DNA of 64,000 nt from positions 12,654,038-12,718,037 of the forward strand of contig CM038923.1 in NCBI GenBank assembly GCA_021904315.1, read 5' to 3'. The first letter of the stretch is position 1. The number at the start of each line of letters is the position of its first letter. Origin of the DNA: Sphagnum magellanicum. Lineage: Eukaryota; Streptophyta; Sphagnopsida; Sphagnales; Sphagnaceae. The position numbers were made by a program, and so were the translations under genes. Below, piece after piece: positions 1 to 10,469 of the stretch. Under the pieces are notes generated by a model. The model ran no database searches. It was not told the DNA's origin and was given only the letters and a program-made list of their open reading frames with translations.

Positions 1-307
1 TGACACAAAAAACAAAACCCATCAAAAAAAAAAAAAACCAAAAACCAAAACAAAAAAAAAAAAAAAAAAAAAAACAAAGGTCCGGGCAGTTTAACTGACA
101 CAGAAAACAAAACCATCAAAAAAACAAAAAAACAAAGGTCCGGGCAGTTTAACTGACACAGAAAACAAAACCCATAAAAAAAAAACAAAAAAACAAAGGT
201 CCGGGCAGTTTAACTGACACAGAAAACAAAACCCATCCAAAAACAAAAACAAAAACAAAAACAAAACAAAAAAAAAGGTCCGGGCAGTGCCTGGAAACTG
301 CCCGGAC
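1..307. repeat. A-rich minisatellite ending in a hairpin
   Basis: Tandem units begin with ggtccgggcagtttaactga at 79, 137 and 198, with a variant at 277 (spacing 58, 61 and 79 bp). Each unit has an A/C-rich spacer of variable length. The last unit is followed by an inverted copy of its own start: an 11-bp perfect stem, gtccgggcagt at 278-288 against actgcccggac at 297-307, with an 8-nt loop. The array may continue leftwards, outside the window. Confidence 0.85.
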
Positions 308-379
308 AGACGGACAAACAGACATGTAGCTTTAATATATAAGATGGCCACAAATGGAAATTGCAATGCAATATTTACA

Positions 380-665
380 AGTCTCTCTTAAACCCACATT
401 GTTTGTGGGTACCTTAAATGTAATACCCACATTGTGACGAAAATGCACTTAATCTATGGGTCGTGAAAACGCAATCACGACAAGCTAAAAAACCTTCTTC
501 CTATGGTTGGTGAAAATACAATACCCACATTACAAACTTAAAAACTCACTACTTATGGTTTGTGAAAATGCAATACCCACATGACAAATTTAAAAACTCA
601 CTATCTATGGGCGTTGAATATACAATACCCACATTATGACCTTAAATCCACATCGTTTATGGGTA
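380..665. repeat. Degenerate repeat based on 'aatacccacatt'
   Basis: About five diverged copies of a roughly 65-bp unit containing aatacccacat, then aaacttaaaaactcac, then a tatggt/gtgaaaatgc segment. No coding capacity is seen. From 680 to 1755 the DNA is AT-rich with no recognisable gene or repeat. Confidence 0.6.
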
Positions 666-1757
666 AACCAAAATTCAATATCCATATGTCAAACATGGAA
701 CATTCCTAGTGCATATTGATGTCTTTGTTCAATCCATCCAAGGAAAACAAAATTTCTTAAACTCAAAACAAAACACAAAAAAATTAAGTGAAATGATAAA
801 AAGATAAATTCATCCCGATCATGTTAAATGATGATGTGATGGTCAAAGGAGTCCTAGCCCATCTTAAAAACACAACCTTAAGTCAATAAACACACATTTC
901 ATTAAACCCCCAAATTCAAAACCCTTAATAATCCTAATGGTAATGGCCTTAACCCTAATATTATACAAACATATACAAATGGAAAACAAAATAGTTTCAT
1001 AATATTTAATTATGTTATGAACTTCAAAGTTAATCAAATGAAAAAACTAATGAATGAAAGAATTAACCATAGGGTTTAAAGCTAATTAATTGCAAAAAAA
1101 ATTTCACAAAATCTTAAAATAATCTTAATGGTAGATGCCATAAAACCTAACATCTTTATAAAACTATCTAAATGTAAAACACTTTTTTGAAATATTATCT
1201 ATTTATGCCTTACATTTTAAACCTAATTAACTATAAATAAATAAAAAAATGATGCATGTTTATTATCTTTTGTATAGACTCTCCAAGTTGAAACTTTTCC
1301 TCTCCCCTTCAAATGAAAAGATATAATGAGTGTCTTGTTTTATATATGTCTAACAAAAAATTTCCCCCCAAAATCCAATCTTGGGTTCATTTGAATTAAT
1401 GTTAAAAAATGCAAAAGTCATAATTATTTGTTATATCCAAAACGTATATCTATTGATCCATGTTGCTTAAATACATGTATCATTAAAATAAGTATGTCAA
1501 ATTGTTAAATTTATCATGTTGTTTAATTTAATTAGTTTAACAAAAAGTAAGTACATTATGCATTAAATTATCCAAAATGAAAAGAGGGTTATTAGACCAA
1601 TGTTGCAAAGTTGATCAAATTTATAATAATTGCATTTGGGGCTATTGTCTATCAACATCAAGGGGTTGAATATATTTAAATGGTTGTTAATTTGTTCAAT
1701 GCAATACCTTCATATTATGTGTATCATACATTGGCAATTGCTGACATTGTGTTACTG

Positions 1758-1930
1758 ATAGGTAGGTAGGTAGGTAGGTAGGTAGGTAGGAAGCTAGGTA
1801 AGTAGGTAAATAAATTATAGATGGATAGGCAAGTGATTGGGTGGGTGAGTAGGTAAGTAAGCAATTATGTAGGTAGGTTTAAAAGTAGGTAAATAAGTAG
1901 TTTAGTGGTTAAGTAGGTATGTATGTACAT
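1758..1930. repeat. (TAGG)n microsatellite and its decayed margin
   Basis: Seven clean GGTA/TAGG units near 1759-1790 run into a longer stretch of interrupted gtaggta/gtaagta units. It is a simple sequence repeat with no gene. Confidence 0.8.
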
Positions 1931-2034
1931 AAATAAGAAGCAAGTTAGGTCAATAATGTAGTTAGATGAATAGGTTAGCCAAAAAGATTTGTTAAAAGAT
2001 TTTGTTGAAAAAATAATTTTTAAACAATTAATTC

Positions 2035-2560
2035 AAGAAGATATAAAGGTTTTGTGAAGATTTAAAGGTTTTGTCAATAGACATAAGTTTAACCATGATG
2101 AAACAAAAGTTTTGATGATAAAAGTCGAACCATCAAGAGATAGAAGTTTAGTAAAGAAATAAAGGTTTAACTAAAAAAAGATAAAGGTTTTGCTAACATG
2201 TAGAGGTTAAACCATAAAGAGATGGAGGTTTTGCCAAGAGGCATATGTTTAACTAGGAAGAGTTGGATGTTTTTCCAAATGATTAATGTTTAGCCAAGAA
2301 AAGATAGAAATTTTGTTGAGAGATAAAAATTTAATGAGGATGAGGTAAAGGTTTTGCTAAAAGGTAGAAGTTTAACCAAGAAGAAATAAAGGATTTGTTG
2401 AGAGATAAAATCTTTGCCAAAAAAAAGGGGCTTTAATGTCAATAAGTAGTGATTTAGCCAAGAAGACATATAGGTTTAGCAAAAAAGAATTAGAAGTTGT
2501 GTCAAGAGATAAAGGTTTTGCTGAAAAGTAGAAGTTTAGCTTGGAAAAGATAATAGGTTA
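2035..2560. repeat. Degenerate tandem array of about 37 bp
   Basis: Repeated pairs of the phrases 'agataaaggttttgc' and 'agaagtttaacca', alternating every 35-40 bp, with much divergence. It looks like an old minisatellite. No open frame of interest crosses it. A poly-G/A patch and dispersed repeat pieces follow, up to about 2800. Confidence 0.6.
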
Positions 2561-4649
2561 GTAGGTAAGAGGTTGGTAGGTAGGACCAAGATATAGGTCA
2601 ATAATGTAGCTAGTTCAGGAACATAGCTAGGGAATTAGGATAGCTAGGTTGGAGGGTAGTATGGTCAGGTTGGCAAAAAAGCACCCCAAAAAAAAGGGGG
2701 GGAGTCAAAGGTCAGCAGCCAAAAAAGGTTGACTGGGGCACAATGTTGGTTAACGGAGGGTCAAGAATCGGATGAAGAAATGCAGCCCATCCTATGGACA
2801 GAATGGCCAAACTGTTGCATTGGTGGGTGCTGGTTCACTCTGGCCCAGTTCGTTCGTAGGCTTCATAATTGTGGTCTCACAAAACTCGAAGAACTGGTTG
2901 AAATATAGGATCGTGGTTCTCACAAATTTTTGGAAAAAGTCAATATGAGAGCCCACAAAACCAATCCTTTTTTGTAGGCTCTTTTTGTATGTTCTTTTGA
3001 GATTTTTAAATAACTGGAAGTAGCAGTTATTGACAAAATCAAATACCCACCCCACCACTGGACTATACTAGTGTTGGCTGGTTGGTGAGAGAACATAGCT
3101 TTGGTAATTCATCATTTTTGAAGTTTTCTGAAAACTAGTCATTGAACCTATCCACTTTGGTAGGTAGGATTCAGAGAATCCAAAAAGACCCAGATATAAA
3201 AAATATATTATTATAAATTGCACCAAATGTGGTGCAATTGTCTGTTGCTGAAGGAAAGCCAGATAACCAACAGACAATGTTTCTCTGGAACATTTTGGTG
3301 ACAGTCATCTAGCTAGCTCTCAAAGGCTTGTGTCTTGAGTTGGAGATTTCTTGGAGATTGAGCAAGCCACCTTGTCTCCACTCTGGCTTTAATGGCTGGG
3401 ATTGCTTGTGTGCTACAAGGCTCAAAGGAAGATGAAGGCCCACCATGCTTGTGTGTGCTCCAAAGGCTCAAATGAAGATGAGGGCATGGGCACACTTACA
3501 GTCAATAAGGTCATTTGTAAAAAGAAACCTGAACCCTATAACCTACCTCGGTGGTATCGTTGAGCAAATTCCCAAGGTGGGTATTTGATAACCAATCCTT
3601 ATGCAAAACAAGCAACTAATATCAACAACAATAATTGGGTTAATTGGTAACTGAGTGTATTAGTTTGACAATATAACATGCGGGTGGGTCTTCAAATTTT
3701 GAAGTCTTTTTGTTTTTTGATACCCCATGGAATGCCATAAAAAATGAAAATTTTAAAACTGCCAGTTCTGGGGGAAAAATCTCATTAACAAGATTTGTAT
3801 TCAAAGTTCATGGCAGATTGCCAATGCTATGAATTGGTCTGAAAAATGGCTTCCACGAATGCCTCAAATGCACAATCCTTACAATGTACAGCTGCCAGTA
3901 CTCACATGCTCTCAAGGACATGCATGCACAAACTTATTCAGTAATCTGTGAAATGGAAATGAAACAAATACACCAAGATAGATAGCTATCTGGTCTGAGC
4001 TTTCTGGTTTGTAGCAAAGCTTGACTTCTATAGAGACTTAGAAGCTTTGTCCTAATCCATCTGTACATTTAAAACTTTGGTGAGTAGAGAAAAACAGCTG
4101 GCCTGATCTGCTGCAGGAAACAATCAGAGTTTTCTCAATGTCTACTAGAGGCAAAGGACCATGTGCTTCACACATATGTACATGTTCAGTGAGTTAGAAA
4201 AGTCAGCTTAGAGACATGGACAAGTCATCAAATTTACTGCCCACAACTCAAAATTCAATCAGAGTTCCATGTGCTTTGAAACATCAAGCTATCTATCCAG
4301 GCTTCTAATTGTCCTGGACAGAAGCTTGGTCAAAATCGACAAACTGTAACGTTCTTGAATTTACCAACACAAATTGAATCCATGTTGGGGCATACAACTC
4401 TCAAGCTACCTATCCAAGACTTCTTTGTCTAGGTATGCAGCTCAACCCAAATCAATCAAGCTGTAGAGTGTAAGGTTTTCTGCAACTTGGAGAGTTGCTG
4501 TGAACTGCACACTAACAATCTCATGACAATTGTAAACATAATCTTCACTGGGTAGTAACATAATCTCACGAGAATTGTAAATATGCAGTCAAACCACTAG
4601 CTTGAAACCATACAATTCTGCTCAGAAGTGTACAAGTATCAAAAGTGTT
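2560..4649. other. Intergenic stretch before the glutaredoxin-family gene
   Basis: No gene recognised. The segment near 2822-2850 (ggtgggtgctggttcactct followed by ggcccagttcg) recurs in diverged form at about 10645-10675 and, inverted, near 10285-10310, so it is a dispersed repeat. The part next to 4650 probably contains the 3' untranslated region of the minus-strand gene that ends there. Confidence 0.45.
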
Positions 4650-6398
4650 TCAAGAGCAAAGAGTACACCTGATCAAGCCATTCTCATTACAATTGGGGCA
4701 CCGTTTCACATCATAGGTATCTGTGAGGATCTTGCAGCTTCCGTTGCATTCTGTACAGGGCACAAAACGAATCCCTCCACAACAGTCACAGACTTGTCTA
4801 GAAATTCGTACAGGCAAAGTCTTGACCAAGTCAGCGAGCAAGGCGTCCTCATGCAACTCGAAAACTTCTTCTGCTCCCCCTATGTAGTGACCCTTGATGA
4901 AAACTCTAGGGACTGGCACTGGTTTCCCAAAGAGGGCTTTGAGCTCCTCTCGGAAGCCGGCATGCATTGACACATCTCTTTCATCCACATACACATTGAA
5001 GCTCTCCAGTATCATCCTCAAGTTGTTACAGCTTTCAAATGTTTTTCGAATCCCCCGTAAGCTGGTCGTGTATAGCACAACTCTGTCCTGTCCGCCTGGA
5101 GGGCACTTGAGTTCATACCTTGACAGAGGATCCAGATCCTTCTGCTCCTCAACATCAATGGGTGAGACCTCCTCACAAGAAGATGTCTTTTTCTTAGTGC
5201 ATCTCATTGTCAACAGTGAAACAGACTTCTGCATTTCTGAATTGGTAGTTTTGGTTGTTGACTCCTGCTGCTGCTCATAGAAGGTCCTATGTGAGCTATG
5301 CTGCTGCAAATTGTCACTTTCCATCCAATGGAACTTAGGGCTGTCATCGTCTAAAGTGCTGATTGAGCAAGAAGTCACCTCTCCATCACTACCTACATGA
5401 CACCAACCATCAGATGCATCTGAATCATGCTCCAATGAATCTGCAAAGTCTGCCAAGATGTCAGGATCAAATAGATCCATGTCGTCGTTGCCATGAGCTT
5501 CCTGCAAACAGTCTGCTGCTTTCAGATTCCGACCACTGCCTTGTGGTGCACATACTTCTGTGAAGTCATGCTCCACAATGAGTCTGTTTGTGCCATTTGT
5601 TCGGTCTTGATGTACAGAGTAGCTTGAGTTGAGAACATGAACAGCATTTCCAAGCATTTGTTTCAATGTCGAGGAAGCAGGTGCGCCTGCATCAAACCCA
5701 TGAGTACTCATGGAATGTGATCTTGACTTTTGATCCAGAGATTTGTAGCACTGTGCCATCTTCTCGTCCATGTCAAGTGCTTCATTGGCAAGAAAAGTAC
5801 TAGCATGGGAATCTGGCAACAAGAGCAATGGAGAAGTGCTGCTAGGGTTTGATCTGTCTTCAACTTCAAGTCCCTTCATGAGCTCCCAAGCATCAATGAT
5901 TTCTATTTCCTGATCTTTCACATCCGCCTTGAAAATTTGCTGTTGCTGCTGCTTGATCAAGGGTTTGATCCTATCATCCTTCTCATGTTCGCATAAGATT
6001 GAGTTTCGAACAACACCCAAATCAGCCCATGAATTCGACAACGCAGAACTCTGGTACAACAACGCATCCATTCTTGGTGGCATAGAGTCCCACTTCTTGA
6101 CGCTCTTGTACAAGGGTGCAGCAGGTCTGTCGCTTCGACCTGCAGCTCCAGCAGTGATGACAGATGCGAGGCCGCGAGCGGCAGCAGTATTATCCGGCGA
6201 CTCCACCAGCTTCATGAATCCGCCGGTGGAGGTACTGGCCGATGTGAGCGCCACTGTGTGAGGGTTGTACTGCAAGTCTGCCTTCTTGGGTGGAGGTGGT
6301 GTGCGATAGTTCGACACGGAAAGGCTTCTGAAAGGACCTCTTTCTCTGTCCATTTGCAGAGTTGTAAGACCGCTGGATTTTGATGTGTTGCTTCCCAT
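4650..6398 (-). CDS. Glutaredoxin-domain protein with C-terminal CxxC tail
   Basis: Intact intronless frame of 582 residues. It begins MGSNTSKS, a classic N-myristoylation signal (Gly2, Ser/Thr at 6), so membrane attachment is likely. Residues 1-430 are low in recognisable domains. From about 439 a glutaredoxin-like thioredoxin fold begins with VVLYTTSLRGIRKTFESC, the hallmark of the plant family containing At5g39865 and At3g57070. The normal CPYC/CxxS active site is absent, as usual for this family. The fold is followed by four CxxC pairs at about 537-540, 548-551, 567-570 and 578-581, which look metal-binding. The family is mostly uncharacterised biochemically; redox or metal-linked roles are inferred. 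Single-exon structure is normal for it. The start ATG at 6396-6398 is the first ATG of the frame. Confidence 0.93.
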   Translation of the reverse strand: MGSNTSKSSGLTTLQMDRERGPFRSLSVSNYRTPPPPKKADLQYNPHTVALTSASTSTGGFMKLVESPDNTAAARGLASVITAGAAGRSDRPAAPLYKSVKKWDSMPPRMDALLYQSSALSNSWADLGVVRNSILCEHEKDDRIKPLIKQQQQQIFKADVKDQEIEIIDAWELMKGLEVEDRSNPSSTSPLLLLPDSHASTFLANEALDMDEKMAQCYKSLDQKSRSHSMSTHGFDAGAPASSTLKQMLGNAVHVLNSSYSVHQDRTNGTNRLIVEHDFTEVCAPQGSGRNLKAADCLQEAHGNDDMDLFDPDILADFADSLEHDSDASDGWCHVGSDGEVTSCSISTLDDDSPKFHWMESDNLQQHSSHRTFYEQQQESTTKTTNSEMQKSVSLLTMRCTKKKTSSCEEVSPIDVEEQKDLDPLSRYELKCPPGGQDRVVLYTTSLRGIRKTFESCNNLRMILESFNVYVDERDVSMHAGFREELKALFGKPVPVPRVFIKGHYIGGAEEVFELHEDALLADLVKTLPVRISRQVCDCCGGIRFVPCTECNGSCKILTDTYDVKRCPNCNENGLIRCTLCS

Positions 6399-6637
6399 TT
6401 TTTTGGGTAGGGTTCCAGATCAAATGGGTCGCGGCCGCAGATCTTTTCACTAGTTCAAGCTTCACAGATCAGAAGGAACCCCAGAACTACTACAACACGA
6501 ATCTATATTCTCCTACATGAAGCTGCCCGATTGTTTCCAAAGGAAGAAGAAGAACGTGAACTTCCCGTCAGAGATGTTCGGAATTAAAACTTCAGCAAAG
6601 AAACAGCAATCAGCCAACCAAAAAGGATTGCCGCTCC

Positions 6638-6960
6638 TCTAGAATCCAGCCCTCCAGGTTGAATCTCCGAAACAGAATCAGGTTTTTACCTTTTCCAAAG
6701 CAGTCGTGTTCTCAGCCAAATCTGAACGCAGAAGAATCTAGTGTAGAATCCACACCTCCAGGTTGAATCTCCGAAACAGAAGCTAGCTTCATTACCTCCA
6801 AAGCAGCAGTGTTCTGAGACAAAATCTGAACGCAGCAGGATGTAATCTAGAATCCAACCCTCTAGGTTGAATCTCAGAAACAGAAGCAAGCTTTACCTCC
6901 AAAGCAGCAGTGTTCTCAGACAAATCTGAACACAGATTAATCTACTCTAGAATCCACCCT
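6638..6960 (-). repeat. 104-bp tandem repeat upstream of the glutaredoxin-family gene
   Basis: Three full units and the start of a fourth. The anchor 'agaatcc' occurs at 6641, 6745, 6849 and 6949, giving periods of 104, 104 and 100 bp. Each unit contains tccaggttgaatctc, then aaagcagcagtgttctcag, then atctgaacgcag. It lies 240-560 bp upstream of the ATG, so it is in the 5' leader or promoter of that gene. Confidence 0.9.
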
Positions 6961-7165
6961 ACGTCCTTTTTCTCTTCTCTTCTGTTCTCTTCCCTCCCCT
7001 TCCTTCATGTGATTGAGTGATCTGATTTTCCAGGAGACAGAAAGCTCAGGAATATCGAGTCCTTGCTAGCGTGCGTGGAGTCTTCGCTTCCCTCCCGGCG
7101 GCTCTTCCCTCCTCTCTCCCTCCTTCCCTCCCTCGCTGGCTCGCTCGCTTCCCAGTAGTGTCTAA
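6960..7165. other. CT-rich tract, probable promoter-proximal region
   Basis: Pyrimidine-rich on the plus strand (ttttctcttctcttctgttc near 6967 and ccctcctctctccctccttc near 7107), hence GA-rich on the strand of the downstream gene. GA/CT tracts are common near plant transcription starts. No TATA element is convincing. The GC content drops sharply past 7240. Confidence 0.4.
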
Positions 7166-7259
7166 CTTTTGGCCAACACGTTTAGTTGCATTTCCTAGCT
7201 CCAGGCTCGCCAAGCTTCTGAGTTCTGACATGAATATAGCCAAAATGAGAAATTAAATA

Positions 7260-8600
7260 TGAAATTGCTAAAATCAAGTTCCTTTTATGAGATTTTTAGT
7301 AGCCACAATTCAACCAGTATTTTTTATTAAAAAAATATTACCATACTTCTTTCTATGTATGGTTAAACTTTAAAAGTAAAGTACGAAAAAGTACAGTAGA
7401 AGGAAGGATCAGTTTTTTTGTGAGGGGGCGAAATTTCGCCAAATTTCGACTGAAAAATAAGATTTCGACCTATATACAAAGGATATTCCATTCGAAAAAT
7501 GGCCCAAATTCGCCAGATTTCGAAAATAAAACTTTCCAAATCACCCGAATTTTATGATAAGTCCCCCTAAGGTAGCCAAAAATATAGAAGAATTCTGGTT
7601 TTTTTTAAAACTTTCATATCTAGTCTGTAGCCAAATCTGGCTAAATCATCTTATGAATGACACCCACTTCAACTACATCACAATTATTATTTTTTAAACC
7701 CCTGGGAAGTATGATGTTCTTAAAAAAATTATTTTCATATTTATCTTGTAACCAAATTTGGCTAAATCTGCCTTTGGACGATCGCCACTTTGGCGCTACA
7801 TCATAAATTTGACAAAAAAAAAAAAAAAAAAAAACCATTTTGGTCTCTAATGTCTGTCTGTCTCTCTATGCACATCCCTCCAGTTCTGCATGTCCCTGGA
7901 CCCCAAATGTCCTTTGCCAACTGTAATGACCGCGTCTTCCTCCTCGAACCCTTCAGCATTTTACGTAACAGTCCGGACTCATCAAGAGTGGACGAAGGGG
8001 GAGGGGAGAGGGACCCCACCTTAGATAGATAAATAGATAACCTTGCTGGCTCCCCCAGAGATTTGATGGCATCACAACACATTGTGTTTAACCCTTCCAA
8101 CACATTTGTGATGATTGATTACAACACTTTTACCCAGGAATTGTTTTTTGAGGGGTTCTTTTTTTTTTTTTTCCCCCAATTTTATGAGGTAGGTGGACTG
8201 GTGATCATTCACAAAAGGACAAGTAACCAAATTTGGCTAGAGGTTAAAGAGGAAAGTAAAATTATTGTGTGGGACATAAGTTAGTGTGATTCATTTCCAT
8301 TAGTTCATGGGTGCGCTTTTGTTTTTTATTTTGTCATTTTTTATTTTGGAAGGAGTCACATTAATTGGCCCATCTCCCAAGTTTTTTGGAACATTGGGCA
8401 ACCCCCCCCCCCCCCCCCCCCCCCAAGAGAACCACTCTTTTGACCTCGGAAAATATTATGTCGGCCAAAGAAATTGAATGCAGTCAGTACAAAAGTATTG
8501 CTGCAATTGTTTTCCCCAGTCTGCCCTAAGCCCCATTCATATTTTCTAAATAAAATTGCCTGATACCTCCTCGGCACGTTTTGCACCCATATCCTCTCAT
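7260..8600. other. Intergenic repeats including a long poly-C run
   Basis: No gene. The palindromic phrase 'accaaatttggct' recurs near 7750 and 8226, with a variant near 7630. Homopolymers include A-runs near 7815, T-runs near 8160, and an uninterrupted C run of about 24 at 8401-8424. The 8340-8400 segment is an inverted partial copy of the dispersed family described at 9195-9700. Confidence 0.5.
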
Positions 8601-8620
8601 GTTATGAATGTTTCAAATGG

Positions 8621-8936
8621 CACATAACATGCTCAGTGACATGTTACATACCCCTAATACCCATAACATGTCTCAAACATGCATAACATGGACCCAAAAT
8701 GTATTTAGGTATCACAAGGTATCAACAATCGGGGCAAAGGGCACATAACATGCCCAGTGACATGTTACATCCCCCTAATACCCATAACATGTCTCAAACA
8801 TGCATAACATGGACCCAAAATGTGTTTAGGTATCACAAGGTATCAACAATCGGGGCAAAGGGCACATAACATGCCCAGTGACATGTTACATCCCCCTAAT
8901 ACCCATAACATGTCTCAAACATGCATAACATGGACC
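8621..8936. repeat. 121-bp tandem repeat, about 2.6 copies
   Basis: Units begin cacataacatg at 8621, 8742 and 8863 (period 121 both times) and are more than 95% alike. Each is rich in 'ataacatg' phrases. The third unit is cut off after 'ataacatggacc', where the foldback repeat begins. Confidence 0.93.
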
Positions 8937-8939
8937 TGG

Positions 8940-9700
8940 TCTTGAGAAATAACTTGAGAACTTGGGGAACCTGATGAGAACCGTATGAGAACATGATGAG
9001 AGCACATAAAGAACAAGCGGAAAAAAAATCCTCCCTCCCTCCCTCCCTCTCTGCCCCTAAGAAAAAAACTGTACCCCTCATGCGTGCATGTTGAGCCTTC
9101 TCATTGGCTGCATGAAAGTTTTTATTTCCATAACTATTTGTCATCATTTTTGGCCTGGGCTAATGGCAAGGGCACAACTATGAGACTATGGTATGTCCCC
9201 AAATTTCTGCCCCTGCCATTAGCCCAGGTCAAAAATGGTGACAAACAGTTTTGGAAATAGAAATTTCATGCAGCCAATGGGAAGGCTCAGCATGCACTCA
9301 TTATGGACCCTGTTTTTTTCCTTTTGGGGGTGGGTTGGGGGGAGTTATAGTTTGTTTCTTTCTTGTGTGTTCCCAATCTGTTCCCAACATCTTCTGTTGT
9401 CATTCCTCAAGTTCCCATGGTGTTCTATAAGGCGTTCCCAATAGCACCTCAATTTTATCTGATATGGTTTGCCCAAACTTCAACTCTATGATGATGTGAT
9501 GAGTTTTTGGCGTTTTTGCCTTTTGGCTTTTCTCCAAAGTTCAACTCTCATGCATATAACCTGAAAGGTTAGGCTGTTGGGAAATACATTTGTTCCTATT
9601 TTGCAACTGGGATCCAAAGAGGTGCTTCCATTTGAGAGTGTTCAATGTTCCAAAAGAATTGCCAATGGACCAATGAATATGGCTCTTTCAAAAAAAAAAA
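8940..9700. repeat. Foldback pair of a dispersed repeat family
   Basis: Two copies of one repeat lie head to head. The left arm (about 8940-9180) read in reverse matches the right arm (about 9195-9440), strongest over the phrases ccaatgggaaggctcagcat, tggaaatagaaatttcatgc and ccattagcccagg. The right copy continues to about 9700, ending with 'ccaatggaccaatgaatatg'. Further copies are at 33920-34325 (+), 19340-19500 (+, partial) and 63520-63960 (-). No coding potential is seen, so it is probably a non-autonomous element. Confidence 0.75.
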
Positions 9701-10409
9701 AAAAAAAGTTTTGAGCACACTCATGAACTAATTAATATGAATCACACCATGTCTAAATCTGACAACTTTGGCCCCATTTTTCTCCAAAAACAACCTTTGT
9801 GTGATTTGGAGCCCCATTTTTTGGGTCACCCAAGTGGCCCAACAATTTTTCCCCAAAAAAGCACTTGTGTGTTACCATAGTAAAAACTAAAAATCAGAAA
9901 TATTTTTGGGTTGCTTCAAAACATTATAGATATCCCATCACTAGACTAAATCGGAGTCTTTGAGTCCAAATTTAATCTTCATTCCCTTAACTATTAACTC
10001 TAAGAGGCCTTACTCAAGAAGGTGAAGGTACCAGTGAAGATGCTGGTTCACCCAAGAGATGGGCCATATGGGGCAGAGCCATTACACAATGAGCTGCTTG
10101 TTTTGTATTTGCAGACTCTCCAAGTTGTTGAAGCTTTTGGCCTCAAACTCTCTTTGTTAGTTCAACAACATATAATACCTTATTCCAGAGAATGATTTTG
10201 CTCACCAAGTGAAAGATCATTGGAGATATTGACTATTAAGAATCAGGGAGAAAGTATGCAGAGAGTTTCAATTGGGTACCGGGGCCAGTGAACCAGCACC
10301 CACCAGCCCACCATGCAGGATGGATGGTAAGTGGTCAGGAAACAGTTTTCTGTTGGGTTCAAGTTGCTTAACTAACCATGGTGGTTAGCTCAGTGCTTTT
10401 TTCAACTAC
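9700..10409. other. Intergenic, dispersed repeat pieces
   Basis: No gene. The phrase gggcagagccattacacaat near 10073 recurs diverged near 10710. An inverted piece of the repeat seen at 2822 lies near 10285. Otherwise it is unremarkable AT-rich sequence. Confidence 0.4.
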
Positions 10410-10463
10410 CTACCTACTAACAACCCATAAGACTACCCACTTTTATGGGTTGTTAGTAGGTAG
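10410..10463. repeat. Perfect 21-bp inverted repeat (hairpin)
   Basis: ctacctactaacaacccata plus one a (10410-10430) is exactly complementary to 10443-10463, with a 12-nt loop. There is no mismatch in 21 bp, which is unusual in old intergenic DNA. It could be a recent foldback, a small MITE remnant or a small-RNA hairpin; the sequence alone does not decide. Confidence 0.85.
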
Positions 10464-10469
10464 TAAAAT

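Noticed and set aside
5050..5090. Loss of a CPYC active site in the glutaredoxin domain as a mutation
   Set aside because: The TTSLRGIRKTFE form without CPYC is normal for this plant family.
4602..6261. Plus-strand frames opposite the glutaredoxin-family gene
   Set aside because: They are antisense shadows of the intact 582-codon frame.
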